Origin: Nitrospira sp. UBA6493
GTDB lineage: Bacteria > Nitrospirota > Nitrospiria > Nitrospirales > Nitrospiraceae
Length of the DNA stretch: 53,673 bases
NCBI GenBank assembly: GCA_002435325.1
Contig: DJMJ01000010.1
Location: 4,573 to 58,245 of the forward strand
Reading direction: 5' to 3'
Position 1 is the first letter of the stretch, and every line of letters starts with the position of its first letter. Shown here piece after piece: positions 34,704-43,091 of this stretch. The notes under the pieces were generated by a model that did not search any database, was not told the DNA's origin, and was given only the letters and a program-made list of their open reading frames with translations. The position numbers and the translations under genes were made by a program.

Positions 34704-35477
34704 GTGCGCACACCGCTGATCGCCGGCAATTGGAAAATGAACAAGACTGCGTCGGAGGCAGCCCGCTTCGCACGCGAGCTGGTTCAGTCCCCGCTTTCTA
34801 CTGCCGCGATCGACATCGTCATCGCGCCGCCTTTTACGGCGCTGGCCGCTGTCCGGGATGTACTTGGAGAAACTTCTCCCATCGGACTGGGGGCCCAGAA
34901 TCTTCACTGGGAAGACCGGGGAGCCTTCACCGGAGAGATCTCCGCGCCCATGCTGAAAGACCTGAGCTGCCGATACGTCATTCTGGGGCACTCTGAACGG
35001 CGTGCCCAGTTCGGGGAACAGGACGATCTGATCCGCAAGAAGATTCTCGCCGCACTCACGCACGGGCTCAACCCCATTCTGTGTGTAGGGGAGTCATTGA
35101 GCGAACGGGAATCAGGCGCAACGAACGCGGTCATCGAGCGGCAATTAAAGGGATGCCTGACAGGATTCGAGCCTTCACAACTGGGGCCGTTGACCATCGC
35201 CTATGAACCGGTCTGGGCCATCGGAACCGGGAAGGCCGCCACGCCTGAGCAATCCATAGAAGTGCATCAACTGATCCGGCGTACGCTTGCGACAGGCTGG
35301 ACTACCTCCGTCGCCAGCGGAACTCGCATTCTCTACGGCGGCAGCGTGACACCTCAAAACGTAGAGAGTTTCCTGGCCTCTCCCGATATCGATGGCGCAT
35401 TGGTCGGTGGAGCTTGCCTCCAGGTCGATTCCTTTGCTAGTATCGTTCGACTCGCCCAAACACGGATAGGACATTAA
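34704..35477 (+). CDS. tpiA: Triosephosphate isomerase
   Basis: 257 aa with a GTG start at 34704, preceded by aaaagga at 4-5 bases. GNWKMNK (catalytic Lys about 11), GAFTGEISAPML, VILGHSERR (His) and AYEPVWAIGTGKAATPEQ (catalytic Glu), then GTRILYGGSVTPQNVESF and DGALVGGACL. It interconverts dihydroxyacetone phosphate and glyceraldehyde-3-phosphate. Two bases separate its stop from the secG start. Confidence 0.95.
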   Translation: MRTPLIAGNWKMNKTASEAARFARELVQSPLSTAAIDIVIAPPFTALAAVRDVLGETSPIGLGAQNLHWEDRGAFTGEISAPMLKDLSCRYVILGHSERRAQFGEQDDLIRKKILAALTHGLNPILCVGESLSERESGATNAVIERQLKGCLTGFEPSQLGPLTIAYEPVWAIGTGKAATPEQSIEVHQLIRRTLATGWTTSVASGTRILYGGSVTPQNVESFLASPDIDGALVGGACLQVDSFASIVRLAQTRIGH

Positions 35478-35479
35478 CA

Positions 35480-35830
35480 ATGCTGTATACGCTCGTAGTG
35501 ATTCTTCATGTATTCGTTTGTTTCCTGATGATCGGCGCGATTCTACTGCAATCGGGGAAGGGCGCGGAAATTGGTGCGTCCTTCGGCGGATCCAGCCAGA
35601 CCGTCTTCGGCAGCCGAGGCCCAGCCAACTTTCTGAGCAAGCTCACTGTCATCGTTGCCGCCGTATTCATGCTGACCTCATTCAGCCTGGCCATTCTGGC
35701 GAAACAGCGAAACTTCTCTTCGACCGTCATTGATCTCAAGCCGAAAGAAACATCTTCGGCACCGGCCGCGCCCGCCACTCCTCCGACGGAGACGAAGCCG
35801 TCCAGCGACGCCCCAGCGGCCGCTCACTAG
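35480..35830 (+). CDS. secG: Preprotein translocase subunit SecG
   Basis: 116 aa. Two membrane helices (residues 2-22 and 52-75) flank the conserved ILLQSGKGAEIGASFGGSSQTVFGSRG loop, split here as QSGKGAEIG and FGGSSQTVFG. The C-terminal tail of about 35 residues is Pro/Ala/Ser-rich, common in SecG from many phyla. It assists SecYEG in protein export. Last gene of the glycolytic operon, a widespread placement after tpiA. Confidence 0.92.
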   Translation: MLYTLVVILHVFVCFLMIGAILLQSGKGAEIGASFGGSSQTVFGSRGPANFLSKLTVIVAAVFMLTSFSLAILAKQRNFSSTVIDLKPKETSSAPAAPATPPTETKPSSDAPAAAH

Positions 35831-35898
35831 ATACCCCAGTTTCTTTCTGATTGAAACGCTTTACAACCGAGAAGCGGCGGCCCGCGTGAGCCGTTCAG

Positions 35899-36813
35899 CT
35901 ACACGCGGGTCAGCCAGGCTTGATGAGCCGGATCTTCGCCGCGCACGATGGCGAAGAAGGCCTTTTGGAGAGCAAGCGTGACCGGTCCCGGCTTGCCGGT
36001 TCCTATACGCCGGTTATCAATTTCTCGCACCGGCGTCAGTTCCGCCGCGGTGCCGGTTACAAACACTTCGTCCGCCACATACATTTCGTCCCGCGTGAAT
36101 CGCTCTTCCACCACCGGGATATTGCGTTCGCGCGCCAGCTCCATGACGGAGCTTCTGGTAATCCCCTCTAGGATCGACGTCAACGGCGTCGTTTTGAGCA
36201 TGCCTCGACGAACGATGAAAATATTTTCGCCGGTCCCCTCCGAAACATACCCCTCAGGATCGAGCATGATCGCTTCATCATACCCGTCCACTTTGGCTTC
36301 CCGCTTAGCCAGGATCGAGTTCACGTAGTACCCGGAAATCTTTCCCCGCGTCATCGACACATTCACGTGATGCCGGGTAAATGACGACACCCGCGCGCGC
36401 ATCCCGTTGGCCAGCGCCTCATCACCCAGATAAGCGCCCCACCGCCACGCCGCAATGGCAATTCGGATGGGGTTGTTCCCTGGATGTACCCCCATGGCGC
36501 CATAGCCGATATAGACCAGCGGCCGGATGTAGCAGGCATCAAGGCGATTGGCCCGCACCGTTTCGACAATGGCATCCGCGATCTGCTTGCGATCATACGG
36601 CATCTCCATCATCCCGATATGCGCGGAATCGAACAGCCGATCGACATGCTCCTGCAAACGGAAAATCGCAGAACCGGATTGCCCCTTGTAACAGCGAATC
36701 CCTTCAAACGCGGCAAGTCCATAGTGCAGGGAATGGGTCAAAATATGGACATTGGCATCCGCCCAGGGCACCAGCTTGCCATCCATCCAAATCTTCTCAA
36801 CTGGCTCCAACAT
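35899..36813 (-). CDS. ilvE: Branched-chain amino acid aminotransferase
   Basis: 304 aa from the ATG at 36813, with gagaggag upstream. Class IV PLP aminotransferase: WMDGKLVPWADANVHILTHSLHYG, FEGIRCYKG, YIRPLVYIGYG, the PLP-lysine segment GKISGYYVNSILAKREA, YDEAIMLDPEGYVSEGTGENIF, and ILEGITRSSVMELA. It carries out the last step of Leu, Ile and Val synthesis, with glutamate as donor. Convergent with secG and followed by no partner. Confidence 0.94.
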   Translation of the reverse strand: MLEPVEKIWMDGKLVPWADANVHILTHSLHYGLAAFEGIRCYKGQSGSAIFRLQEHVDRLFDSAHIGMMEMPYDRKQIADAIVETVRANRLDACYIRPLVYIGYGAMGVHPGNNPIRIAIAAWRWGAYLGDEALANGMRARVSSFTRHHVNVSMTRGKISGYYVNSILAKREAKVDGYDEAIMLDPEGYVSEGTGENIFIVRRGMLKTTPLTSILEGITRSSVMELARERNIPVVEERFTRDEMYVADEVFVTGTAAELTPVREIDNRRIGTGKPGPVTLALQKAFFAIVRGEDPAHQAWLTRV

Positions 36814-36941
36814 CGGAAATCACTCCTCTACAGATATGCCCGGCAACGGGGAAAAAGAATTCGCAGACTATAGCGTGGGGGGTGAGAAGGGTCAAGCAAG
36901 CCACGCGCCTCACAAACCGCAAGAACGCGACCTGACTGGCA

Positions 36942-37286
36942 TTAAGAGGAGGCGCAATAGGACCGCAGGCGAGAACTTAGAAAATTCCCGACGCGCTCCT
37001 CGCCATCCGGACTCACAGTTACAATCTTTGCTCCGAAGAGCAATCCACGAACCCAACGGACCACGACACGCTGAATTTCAACCGGATCATCCTTGTCCGG
37101 CAGTGATAGCCGCAACACCAACTCCATTCCCGGAACCACTTGATGATCGCCGAGCACGCGCATCCCCTTTCTGGACATATTCACCACAGTCCCTTTGCCC
37201 AGAAATTCTCCCCCCATGTAATACAGAAGACACCGGACAGGAATCCGGTGATAGGCCCGAATAATAAAGCGCGTGGGCTGAGACAT
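36942..37286 (-). CDS. Stand-alone PilZ domain protein
   Basis: 114 aa from the ATG at 37286 (MSQPTRFIIRAYH); taggag is 9 bases upstream and the longer frame to 37388 is unsupported. c-di-GMP motifs: RAYHR (RxxxR, residues 10-14) and NMSRKG (NxSxxG, about 36-41). The remainder is the beta-barrel core (MELVLRLSLPDKDDPVEIQ, VVRWVRGLLFGAKIV). Such proteins act as c-di-GMP receivers that bind partner proteins. Divergent from rplU; no adjacent partner gene. It may act on the cellulose, motility or envelope systems. Confidence 0.88.
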   Translation of the reverse strand: MSQPTRFIIRAYHRIPVRCLLYYMGGEFLGKGTVVNMSRKGMRVLGDHQVVPGMELVLRLSLPDKDDPVEIQRVVVRWVRGLLFGAKIVTVSPDGEERVGNFLSSRLRSYCASS

Positions 37287-37458
37287 ACCGTTCGCTCCTA
37301 ATCTCAAAACACCTGTAACGCAGACACGTCCATCGACAGTGGCACACCAGAGAATACGTCCCAAAACATCGTTTCTCATAGCCCACAAAAGAGGGGGACG
37401 CGCGATGATCGACGCGACACAGTACTTCTCTGCACAGATAGGCCACTGAAGCCTTCGC

Positions 37459-37488
37459 TTGACACTCTACAGAACCCTATGTTACACA
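37459..37488 (+). promoter_or_regulatory. Candidate promoter for the rplU operon
   Basis: A perfect -35 ttgaca (37459-37464). The -10 candidate at 17-18 bases (ttacac/tacaca) is poor, so the assignment is weak. It fits the short leader before gggagg and the rplU ATG at 37517. Confidence 0.35.
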
Positions 37489-37516
37489 AGTCGTTCCTGT
37501 TGGGAGGAATATAGCA

Positions 37517-37831
37517 ATGTACGCGATCATTGAGACAGGCGGAAAGCAGTATCGAGTTGAAACAGGCTCTCTGTTGCAGGTTGCCTCATTAGAGGGTGAC
37601 GTGGGAGCCTCAGTTGAGCTGGATCAGGTTCGGCTCGTCCACGGAGAAGGTGGAGTCGTCATTGGGCAGCCCTTGGTGCAAGGGGCCAAGGTGACCGCTG
37701 AAATCGTTCGCCACGGACGCACTCGCTCCATTACCGTGTTCAAGAAGAAGCGTCGGAAGGGCTATCGGCGCACCCGCGGGCATCGTCAGGGCTTCACCAG
37801 CCTGCGCGTGACCGGAATTGCAACGGCATAA
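37517..37831 (+). CDS. rplU: 50S ribosomal protein L21
   Basis: 104 aa with gggagg 7-8 bases before the ATG. MYAIIETGGKQYRVETG is the standard L21 N-terminus, and KVTAEIVRHGRTRSITVFKKKRRKGYRRTRGHRQ, split across the C-terminal half, is the basic rRNA-binding signature. First gene of rplU-rpmA-obgE-proB-nadD-rsfS. Confidence 0.96.
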   Translation: MYAIIETGGKQYRVETGSLLQVASLEGDVGASVELDQVRLVHGEGGVVIGQPLVQGAKVTAEIVRHGRTRSITVFKKKRRKGYRRTRGHRQGFTSLRVTGIATA

Positions 37832-37853
37832 GCACGTATAAGAAGGACTTGCC

Positions 37854-38117
37854 ATGGCAACAAATAAAGGCGGCGGATCGTCACGAAACGGGCGGGATAG
37901 TAATCCACAATATCTGGGTGTGAAGGCCTATGGCGGACAAACCGTCACTGCCGGCAGCATCATCGTCCGTCAGCGCGGCACCAAGTTTTTTCCCGGGTTC
38001 AATGTCGATCTCGGCAGAGATCACACATTGTTCGCCAAGGTAACCGGCGTGGTGAAGTTCGAAGGTGGGCGCGACAGACGAAAAGTCAGCGTGTATCCCG
38101 CCCCTGCCCAGTCCTAG
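37854..38117 (+). CDS. rpmA: 50S ribosomal protein L27
   Basis: 87 aa with agaagga before the ATG. MATNKGGGSSRNGRDSNPQYLG and GVKAYGGQTVTAGSIIVRQRGTKF, in parts, are diagnostic. The N-terminus starts directly with the mature MATNKGG form, so no N-terminal cleavage (as in Firmicutes) is predicted. It lies 22 bases after rplU. Confidence 0.96.
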   Translation: MATNKGGGSSRNGRDSNPQYLGVKAYGGQTVTAGSIIVRQRGTKFFPGFNVDLGRDHTLFAKVTGVVKFEGGRDRRKVSVYPAPAQS

Positions 38118-38161
38118 GCCTCGCTCACTCGCTTTCATTTAAATTTGCTTGAGATCGTACA

Positions 38162-38191
38162 CTGACCCTCCCCTATCAGGGGCAGGGTCAG
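38162..38191 (+). repeat. Strong hairpin in the rpmA-obgE gap
   Basis: Arms ctgaccct/agggtcag (38162-38169 and 38184-38191) plus an inner cccct/aggg g pair, 13 bp total with one bulged C and an ATC loop. It is followed by ggtatactc rather than a T run. It could act as a transcription attenuator, mRNA processing site or stabiliser between ribosomal protein genes and obgE. Confidence 0.55.
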
Positions 38192-38241
38192 GTATACTCA
38201 TCCCTCCATGCCGTTCGCGATTGACCTCTGAAGGACACCGC

Positions 38242-39267
38242 ATGTTTGTCGACGAAGTTCGAGTCGTAGTAAAAGCCGGGCGAGGCGGAGACGGGTCCTG
38301 CAGTTTCCGCCGAGAAATGTTCGTGCCCAGAGGCGGACCGGATGGAGGAGACGGCGGGAACGGCGGTGATGTTGTGTTTGCAGCCTCACATCGGCTCACA
38401 ACCCTGCTCGACCTGCGCTACCAGAAACATTACGAAGCGGAAGACGGACGGCACGGCGGCGCCTCGAACTGCACCGGACGCTGCGGGAAATCCGTCATCG
38501 TCACGCTGCCGGTAGGCACCGTCATTTACGACGATGAAACCGGCGATGTCCTGGCCGATCTCGTCGCCGATGGCGACCAAGCCGTTATCGCCCAGGGCGG
38601 GCGAGGCGGCCGCGGCAACGGGAACTTCGCTACGCCGACCAACCGAGTTCCGACGCATTTCGAGCATGGCAAGGAAGGCGAAGAGAAGCACCTGCGCCTC
38701 GAACTCAAGCTCCTCGCCGACGTGGGACTCGTTGGTTTTCCAAACGCGGGCAAGTCCACGCTCATCGCCGCCATTTCGTCAGCGCGGCCCAAAATCGCCG
38801 ATTATCCCTTCACCACATTAATTCCCAATCTCGGCGTCGTTCGCTGGGGCTCGGACCGCAGCTTTGTGGTTGCCGATATTCCCGGATTGATCGAAGGGGC
38901 ATCGGAAGGCAAGGGGTTGGGGATTCAATTCCTCCGCCACATCGAGCGCACCACGGTCCTGCTCCATCTGATCGACGTCTCAGAATGGGCGCCGGAAGAG
39001 CCGGTCGTCAGTTTTGAAATTATGCGCCAAGAACTGGATGCCTACGATAAAACCTTGAACAAGCGCCCCTTTGCCATCGTCGCCACGAAAGTCGATATCA
39101 GCGGCGCATCCGATCGCCTGATCCAGCTCCAGGCCTATTGCAAGCGACGCAAATATAAATGCTTCCCGGTATCGGCCGCCACCAGAGAAGGACTCGACGA
39201 ACTGATTGCCTTCGTCGGAAAGAAAGTCGATAGCCTCAGGACCATGCCGTGCGAGACGAACTCCTAA
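38242..39267 (+). CDS. obgE: GTPase ObgE/CgtA
   Basis: 341 aa from the ATG at 38242, with aaggac before it; the frame is open from 38149 across the hairpin but unsupported there. Glycine-rich Obg fold (FVDEVRVVVKAGRGGDGSCSFRRE, VPRGGPDGGDGGNGGDV), then GTPase motifs VGFPNAGKSTL (G1), TTLIPNLG (G2), VADIPGLIEGAS (G3), ATKVD (G4) and a G5-like segment. It is a ribosome-associated GTPase for large-subunit assembly. It lies 124 bases after rpmA and overlaps proB by 19 bases. Confidence 0.95.
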   Translation: MFVDEVRVVVKAGRGGDGSCSFRREMFVPRGGPDGGDGGNGGDVVFAASHRLTTLLDLRYQKHYEAEDGRHGGASNCTGRCGKSVIVTLPVGTVIYDDETGDVLADLVADGDQAVIAQGGRGGRGNGNFATPTNRVPTHFEHGKEGEEKHLRLELKLLADVGLVGFPNAGKSTLIAAISSARPKIADYPFTTLIPNLGVVRWGSDRSFVVADIPGLIEGASEGKGLGIQFLRHIERTTVLLHLIDVSEWAPEEPVVSFEIMRQELDAYDKTLNKRPFAIVATKVDISGASDRLIQLQAYCKRRKYKCFPVSAATREGLDELIAFVGKKVDSLRTMPCETNS

Positions 39268-40370
39268 AAAGCGCCAAACGCATCGTTGTCAAAATCGGGA
39301 GCAGCTTGATTGCCTCCCGCGCAAGCGGACTCCGTCCCGAACAAATCGAACGTCTGGCAGACGAAATCGCCGCACTCAGGGCGGATGGGCGGGAAGTGCT
39401 CGTCGTCTCATCCGGCGCCATCGTTTCCGGCATCAAAAAGCTCCAGCTGAAGGAGTACCCGAAGAATCTACCGGTGAAACAAGCCGCCGCCGCGGTGGGA
39501 CAAAGCCGTCTCATGTGGGCCTATGAGAAAGCCTTCGACCGGCTCAATATTCAAGTCGCTCAAATCTTATTGACCCACCAGGATCTGGCAGACCGGCGCC
39601 GGTTTCTGAACGCGCGCTATACCCTCACGGCCCTCATCGGATTCGGCGTGCTCCCGATCATCAACGAAAACGACACGGTCGCCGTCGAGGAAATCCGCGT
39701 CGGAGATAACGATACCCTCGCCGCGCAAGTGGCGCACCTGGTTGATGCCGATCTGCTCGTGATTCTCTCGGATGTGGACGGCATGTTTACCGAAGACCCC
39801 CGCAAGAATCCGGCCGCCACGCTGATTCCGCTCATCCCCGAAATCACCGAAGAAATCGAACGAAAAGCCGGCATGTCCAGCACGTTCGAAGGAACGGGAG
39901 GCATGGCAACCAAGGTCCGCGCGGCTAAGAAAGTCGGCGAATACGGTGTGGCCACGCTCATTGTCAACGGGCAGCAGCCCGGCCTGCTGCCTCATGTATT
40001 GGCTGGCGGCTTGGGCGGTAGCTTATTTCTTGCGAAAGAACGGCGGCTCACAAGCCGCAAACACTGGATCGCCTTCACCTTGCGCGCGCGGGGACAGATC
40101 CGCGTCGATCCGGGGGCCGTCGAAGCGCTCACCCAAAGGGGCAAGAGCCTGCTGGCCTCAGGCATCGTCGAAATCACCGGCCCCTTCGAAACCGGCGATC
40201 CGGTCAGCTGCCTCGATCAGGACGGGAAGGAATTTGCCAAAGGCCTGGTGAATTTCTCTTCGGATCTGCTTGACCGCATGAAGGGACTCAAGACCCAGGA
40301 CATCCAGCAACAGATCGGCCCGCAGGAATATGAAGAAGTCATTCACCGGGACAATCTCGTCATATTATAA
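39249..40370 (+). CDS. proB: Glutamate 5-kinase
   Basis: 373 aa with a GTG start at 39249, inside the last codons of obgE. Amino-acid kinase domain (IVVKIGSSLIAS, VVSSGAIVSGIKKLQLKEYP, AAVGQSRLMWAYE, LPIINENDTVAVEEIRVGDNDTLAAQVA) and a C-terminal PUA domain (residues about 285-365). It makes glutamyl-5-phosphate in proline synthesis. The 19-base overlap with obgE implies coupled translation. A proA gene is not in the window. Confidence 0.94.
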   Translation: MRDELLKSAKRIVVKIGSSLIASRASGLRPEQIERLADEIAALRADGREVLVVSSGAIVSGIKKLQLKEYPKNLPVKQAAAAVGQSRLMWAYEKAFDRLNIQVAQILLTHQDLADRRRFLNARYTLTALIGFGVLPIINENDTVAVEEIRVGDNDTLAAQVAHLVDADLLVILSDVDGMFTEDPRKNPAATLIPLIPEITEEIERKAGMSSTFEGTGGMATKVRAAKKVGEYGVATLIVNGQQPGLLPHVLAGGLGGSLFLAKERRLTSRKHWIAFTLRARGQIRVDPGAVEALTQRGKSLLASGIVEITGPFETGDPVSCLDQDGKEFAKGLVNFSSDLLDRMKGLKTQDIQQQIGPQEYEEVIHRDNLVIL

Positions 40371-40384
40371 AAGCGAGCCCTGAA

Positions 40385-40444
40385 CGCTGAGCGATGATTC
40401 CCCCCGACTCCGACATCTCAGCACTCAGCCCCGAGCACTCAGCG
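40385..40444 (+). repeat. Inverted and tandem CTCAGC repeats spanning the nadD start
   Basis: cgctgag (40385-40391) and ctcagcg (40438-40444) form 7-bp arms around the nadD start codon. Between them lie two direct copies of agcactcagc. It is related in style to the ctgaag block before thiI and may be the same kind of spacer repeat, here read into protein. Confidence 0.6.
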
Positions 40445-41134
40445 CCCACCAAACTTGGACTCTTCGGCGGCAGCTTCAATCCGATTCACAACGGTCACCT
40501 GGAGATTGCGCGCCAAACCCACAAGCTCCTGGCGCTCGATCGCATCCTGTTCATTCCCACCGGCAATCCGCCCCATAAACAAACCGGCGCGCTGGCCCCG
40601 GCCCGGCATCGCTACGAAATGGTGCGCCTGGCGATCGCCGATGATCCTGCGTTTGCGCTCTCCGATATCGAGATTGCACGGCAAGGGAAGTCCTACTCCA
40701 TCGATACTGTTCGTGAGCTCCAGCGGCAGCAGGGGCCTGACACCACGCTGTTCTTTGTGATCGGCCTTGACGCCTTTCTCGACCTGCCTACATGGCGGGA
40801 GCCCGAAGCCCTTCTCGCCGCCTGCTCCTTCGTCGTCATCTCCAGGCCGGGACAAACCTACCGTGCACTGGCGTCACTGCCTCTGCTCCCAAAGATCGAC
40901 GCAGATCGGCTGGTAGGGCTGGATTCCGGCCTGATGCATTCACTCACTCTCCCTCTGCCTTCAGGACGCGAACTCATTTGCCTGCCACTCCCGCCATGCC
41001 CCATCTCCGCCTCCGATATTCGTCAACGGATACAACAGGGAGCCGCGCTAGCAAATTTGTTGCCGCCCTCTGTTGAATCTTATATACTTCATCATCAGCT
41101 GTACCGGGAGGATTACAATCGCACGCACATCTAA
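40394..41134 (+). CDS. nadD: Nicotinate-nucleotide adenylyltransferase
   Basis: 246 aa. The catalytic signature LGLFGGSFNPIHNGHLEIA starts near residue 21, and the C-terminal SASDIRQRIQQG is the ISSTxIR motif. It converts nicotinate mononucleotide to deamido-NAD. The first 17-18 residues (MIPPDSDISALSPEHSA) are not part of the fold: they are encoded by the CTCAGC repeat and no other start codon lies closer. It lies 23 bases after proB. Confidence 0.9.
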   Translation: MIPPDSDISALSPEHSAPTKLGLFGGSFNPIHNGHLEIARQTHKLLALDRILFIPTGNPPHKQTGALAPARHRYEMVRLAIADDPAFALSDIEIARQGKSYSIDTVRELQRQQGPDTTLFFVIGLDAFLDLPTWREPEALLAACSFVVISRPGQTYRALASLPLLPKIDADRLVGLDSGLMHSLTLPLPSGRELICLPLPPCPISASDIRQRIQQGAALANLLPPSVESYILHHQLYREDYNRTHI

Positions 41135-41546
41135 GGCCACCGCCCTTGTCATCGGAAGGGCGATGCTCGATAAGAAGGCCCTCGATGTCCAGATCCTACA
41201 TGTCGCCCCGCTGACCTCGGTGGCCGACTACCTGGTCATTGGATCGGCGGAATCCGACCGACAAACTCGTGCCATTGCGGATCATATCGACAGCATCCTG
41301 TCCGCCAAAGGCGACCGACCGTTAAGCATCGAAGGCCTCGCGACGGGCCAATGGGTCCTGATGGATTTCGGAGACGTCGTCGGGCATATTTTCCGGCAAG
41401 ACACGCGCGAACAATACGCGCTGGAACGGCTCTGGAGCGATGCCAAGCTGGTGCCGATCGAAGACGAGGCTCCTGCCCCCGCTCCAGTCCCGGCACCAAA
41501 GAAACGCGCTACAGTGCGGAAACCGCGCGCAAAAAAGTCGGCCTAA
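41118..41546 (+). CDS. rsfS: Ribosomal silencing factor RsfS
   Basis: 142 aa when started at the ATC at 41118. gggagg (41106-41111) lies exactly 6 bases before it, and the family's first helix (TSKATALVIGRAML) is then intact. The codon directly after gggagg is ATT (41112), also a possible rare start. An ATG at 41073 would overlap nadD by 62 bases with no site; an ATG at 41163 would delete the first helix. The core (KKALDVQILHVAPLTSVADYLVIG, IEGLATGQWVLMDFGDVVGHIF, ERLWSDAK) is clear. An alanine/proline and lysine-rich tail follows. It binds L14 and blocks subunit joining. Confidence 0.82.
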   Translation: MARTSKATALVIGRAMLDKKALDVQILHVAPLTSVADYLVIGSAESDRQTRAIADHIDSILSAKGDRPLSIEGLATGQWVLMDFGDVVGHIFRQDTREQYALERLWSDAKLVPIEDEAPAPAPVPAPKKRATVRKPRAKKSA

Positions 41547-41613
41547 CCACATGCCGGTCAGTCTCGTGAGACCAGACCGCACCTATAATCGTTGCGTGAC
41601 AGGCTGTTAAGCT

Positions 41614-43014
41614 ATGCTCAGACTGCTGCTCACCATCTTCCTCATCAGCGCCGGAGTCTTCATCTACAGCTACTTCCGCGAGCTCAATCCCGGGACCGTG
41701 GTGGTCCGGACGAGTTCGACCGTCGAGTTTGAACTCAGCCCCGTCACCCTCGCTCTGATTTCGATGGCCATCGGCGCGGTAATCGTGGCCTTTATCATCG
41801 GCCTGCAGCAAACCGCGCACGCGATCCTCACCTGGCAAAGCACCCGTCTGGTGCGCCGGAAAGAAAAAGTGGACGCGCTGCACCGTGAAGGCACCCATGC
41901 CTTCATGTCCAAGCGAACGGTTGAGGCGATCAGCCTGTTTGAAAAAGCCCTGGCCATGGATCCCAATCGCGTGGACTCGCTGCTCTGGCTCGGCAACATC
42001 TATCGTTCCGAACACAACTTCGCAGAAGCCATCCGCCTGCACCAGCATGCCCATCGCATCGACGACCGCAACATCGAAGTCCTCCTGGAACTCGCGAAAG
42101 ACCTCGAAAAAACCAAACGCTACGAAGACGCCCTCCTAACCCTCCAGAAGATTTTGAAGATCGAGCCTGACAATCTGACCGCGCTCATTCGGAAGCGCGA
42201 TTTGCACATTAAGCTGGAGAAGTGGAGCGACGCGCTGGAGATCCAGCACCGCCTCTTAAAGGCCAACCTCCCGGAACCGGACAAACAGGCCGAAGCCGAA
42301 CTCCTCGTCGGGTGCATGTACGAAGTCGGCCGCCAGTTGCTCGAACGGGGCCATCCCGACAAGGCCCGCCGGTACTTCCGGGGCGCGATCAAGAAAGACC
42401 GCAGCTTTCTGCCGGCCTATATCGGTCTGGGCGAAATCCTGATCCATGAGGGAAAGACCAAGGACGCGGTCGAGATCCTCAAGAAAGTCTACGCACGCAC
42501 CAAGAGCGTGATCATTCTCCATCGCCTGGAGGAATTTTTCCTCGACCAAGGCGAGCCAAGCGAGATCATTCGCGTCTACCAAGAAGCCCAGCAGCAGGAT
42601 CCGCAAAACCCAGTCCTGCAATTCTATCTGGGCAAACTCTATTACCGTCTTGAAATGGTGGATGAGGCTTTTGACGTCCTCTCGACCATCGAAGGGCCGC
42701 AGGATCACCTGCTTGACTATCACAAGATCATGGCCAATCTGTACCTGCGCAAGCAGCACTTCGAGCAGGCCATTGTGGAGCTCAAAAAAGCCCTCAACTT
42801 CAAGAAGCGCGTGATCGTCCCCTATATCTGCACCCAGTGCCAGCAGGAATCACAGGAGTGGTCCGGACGCTGCCGCCGGTGCGCCCGCTGGAATACCCTC
42901 ACCGCGCTCCCCTGGCTCGAGGCCAGCAAACTTTCCACCGACACGGCGGAAGGCCTGCCCGCAGCCCCCACTGTCCCCTACCAGGGCATTGCTTCTCCGT
43001 TTGAAACCGTGTAG
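41614..43014 (+). CDS. LapA-LapB-like fusion: two membrane helices, TPR array, zinc ribbon
   Basis: 466 aa. Residues 1-90 have two membrane helices separated by GTVVVRTSSTVEFELSPV, the LapA/DUF1049 pattern, followed by a basic LVRRKEKVDAL. About eight TPR units run from residue 90 to 380 (AISLFEKALAMDPNRVDSLLWLG, then LLELAKDLEKTKRYEDALLTLQKIL). A zinc-ribbon-like CTQC (about 406-409) and CRRC (418-421) follow, as at the C-terminus of LapB. In E. coli LapA and LapB are separate and control LpxC and LPS assembly. A tataat (41584-41589) precedes it after rsfS. Confidence 0.85.
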   Translation: MLRLLLTIFLISAGVFIYSYFRELNPGTVVVRTSSTVEFELSPVTLALISMAIGAVIVAFIIGLQQTAHAILTWQSTRLVRRKEKVDALHREGTHAFMSKRTVEAISLFEKALAMDPNRVDSLLWLGNIYRSEHNFAEAIRLHQHAHRIDDRNIEVLLELAKDLEKTKRYEDALLTLQKILKIEPDNLTALIRKRDLHIKLEKWSDALEIQHRLLKANLPEPDKQAEAELLVGCMYEVGRQLLERGHPDKARRYFRGAIKKDRSFLPAYIGLGEILIHEGKTKDAVEILKKVYARTKSVIILHRLEEFFLDQGEPSEIIRVYQEAQQQDPQNPVLQFYLGKLYYRLEMVDEAFDVLSTIEGPQDHLLDYHKIMANLYLRKQHFEQAIVELKKALNFKKRVIVPYICTQCQQESQEWSGRCRRCARWNTLTALPWLEASKLSTDTAEGLPAAPTVPYQGIASPFETV

Positions 43015-43091
43015 GTTTTCCTTCGTCTTTGTCCTCCACACTCGTGATTGCTAACCCTCGTGCTCGTGCATACGACTGAAAGGTGTCCGTC

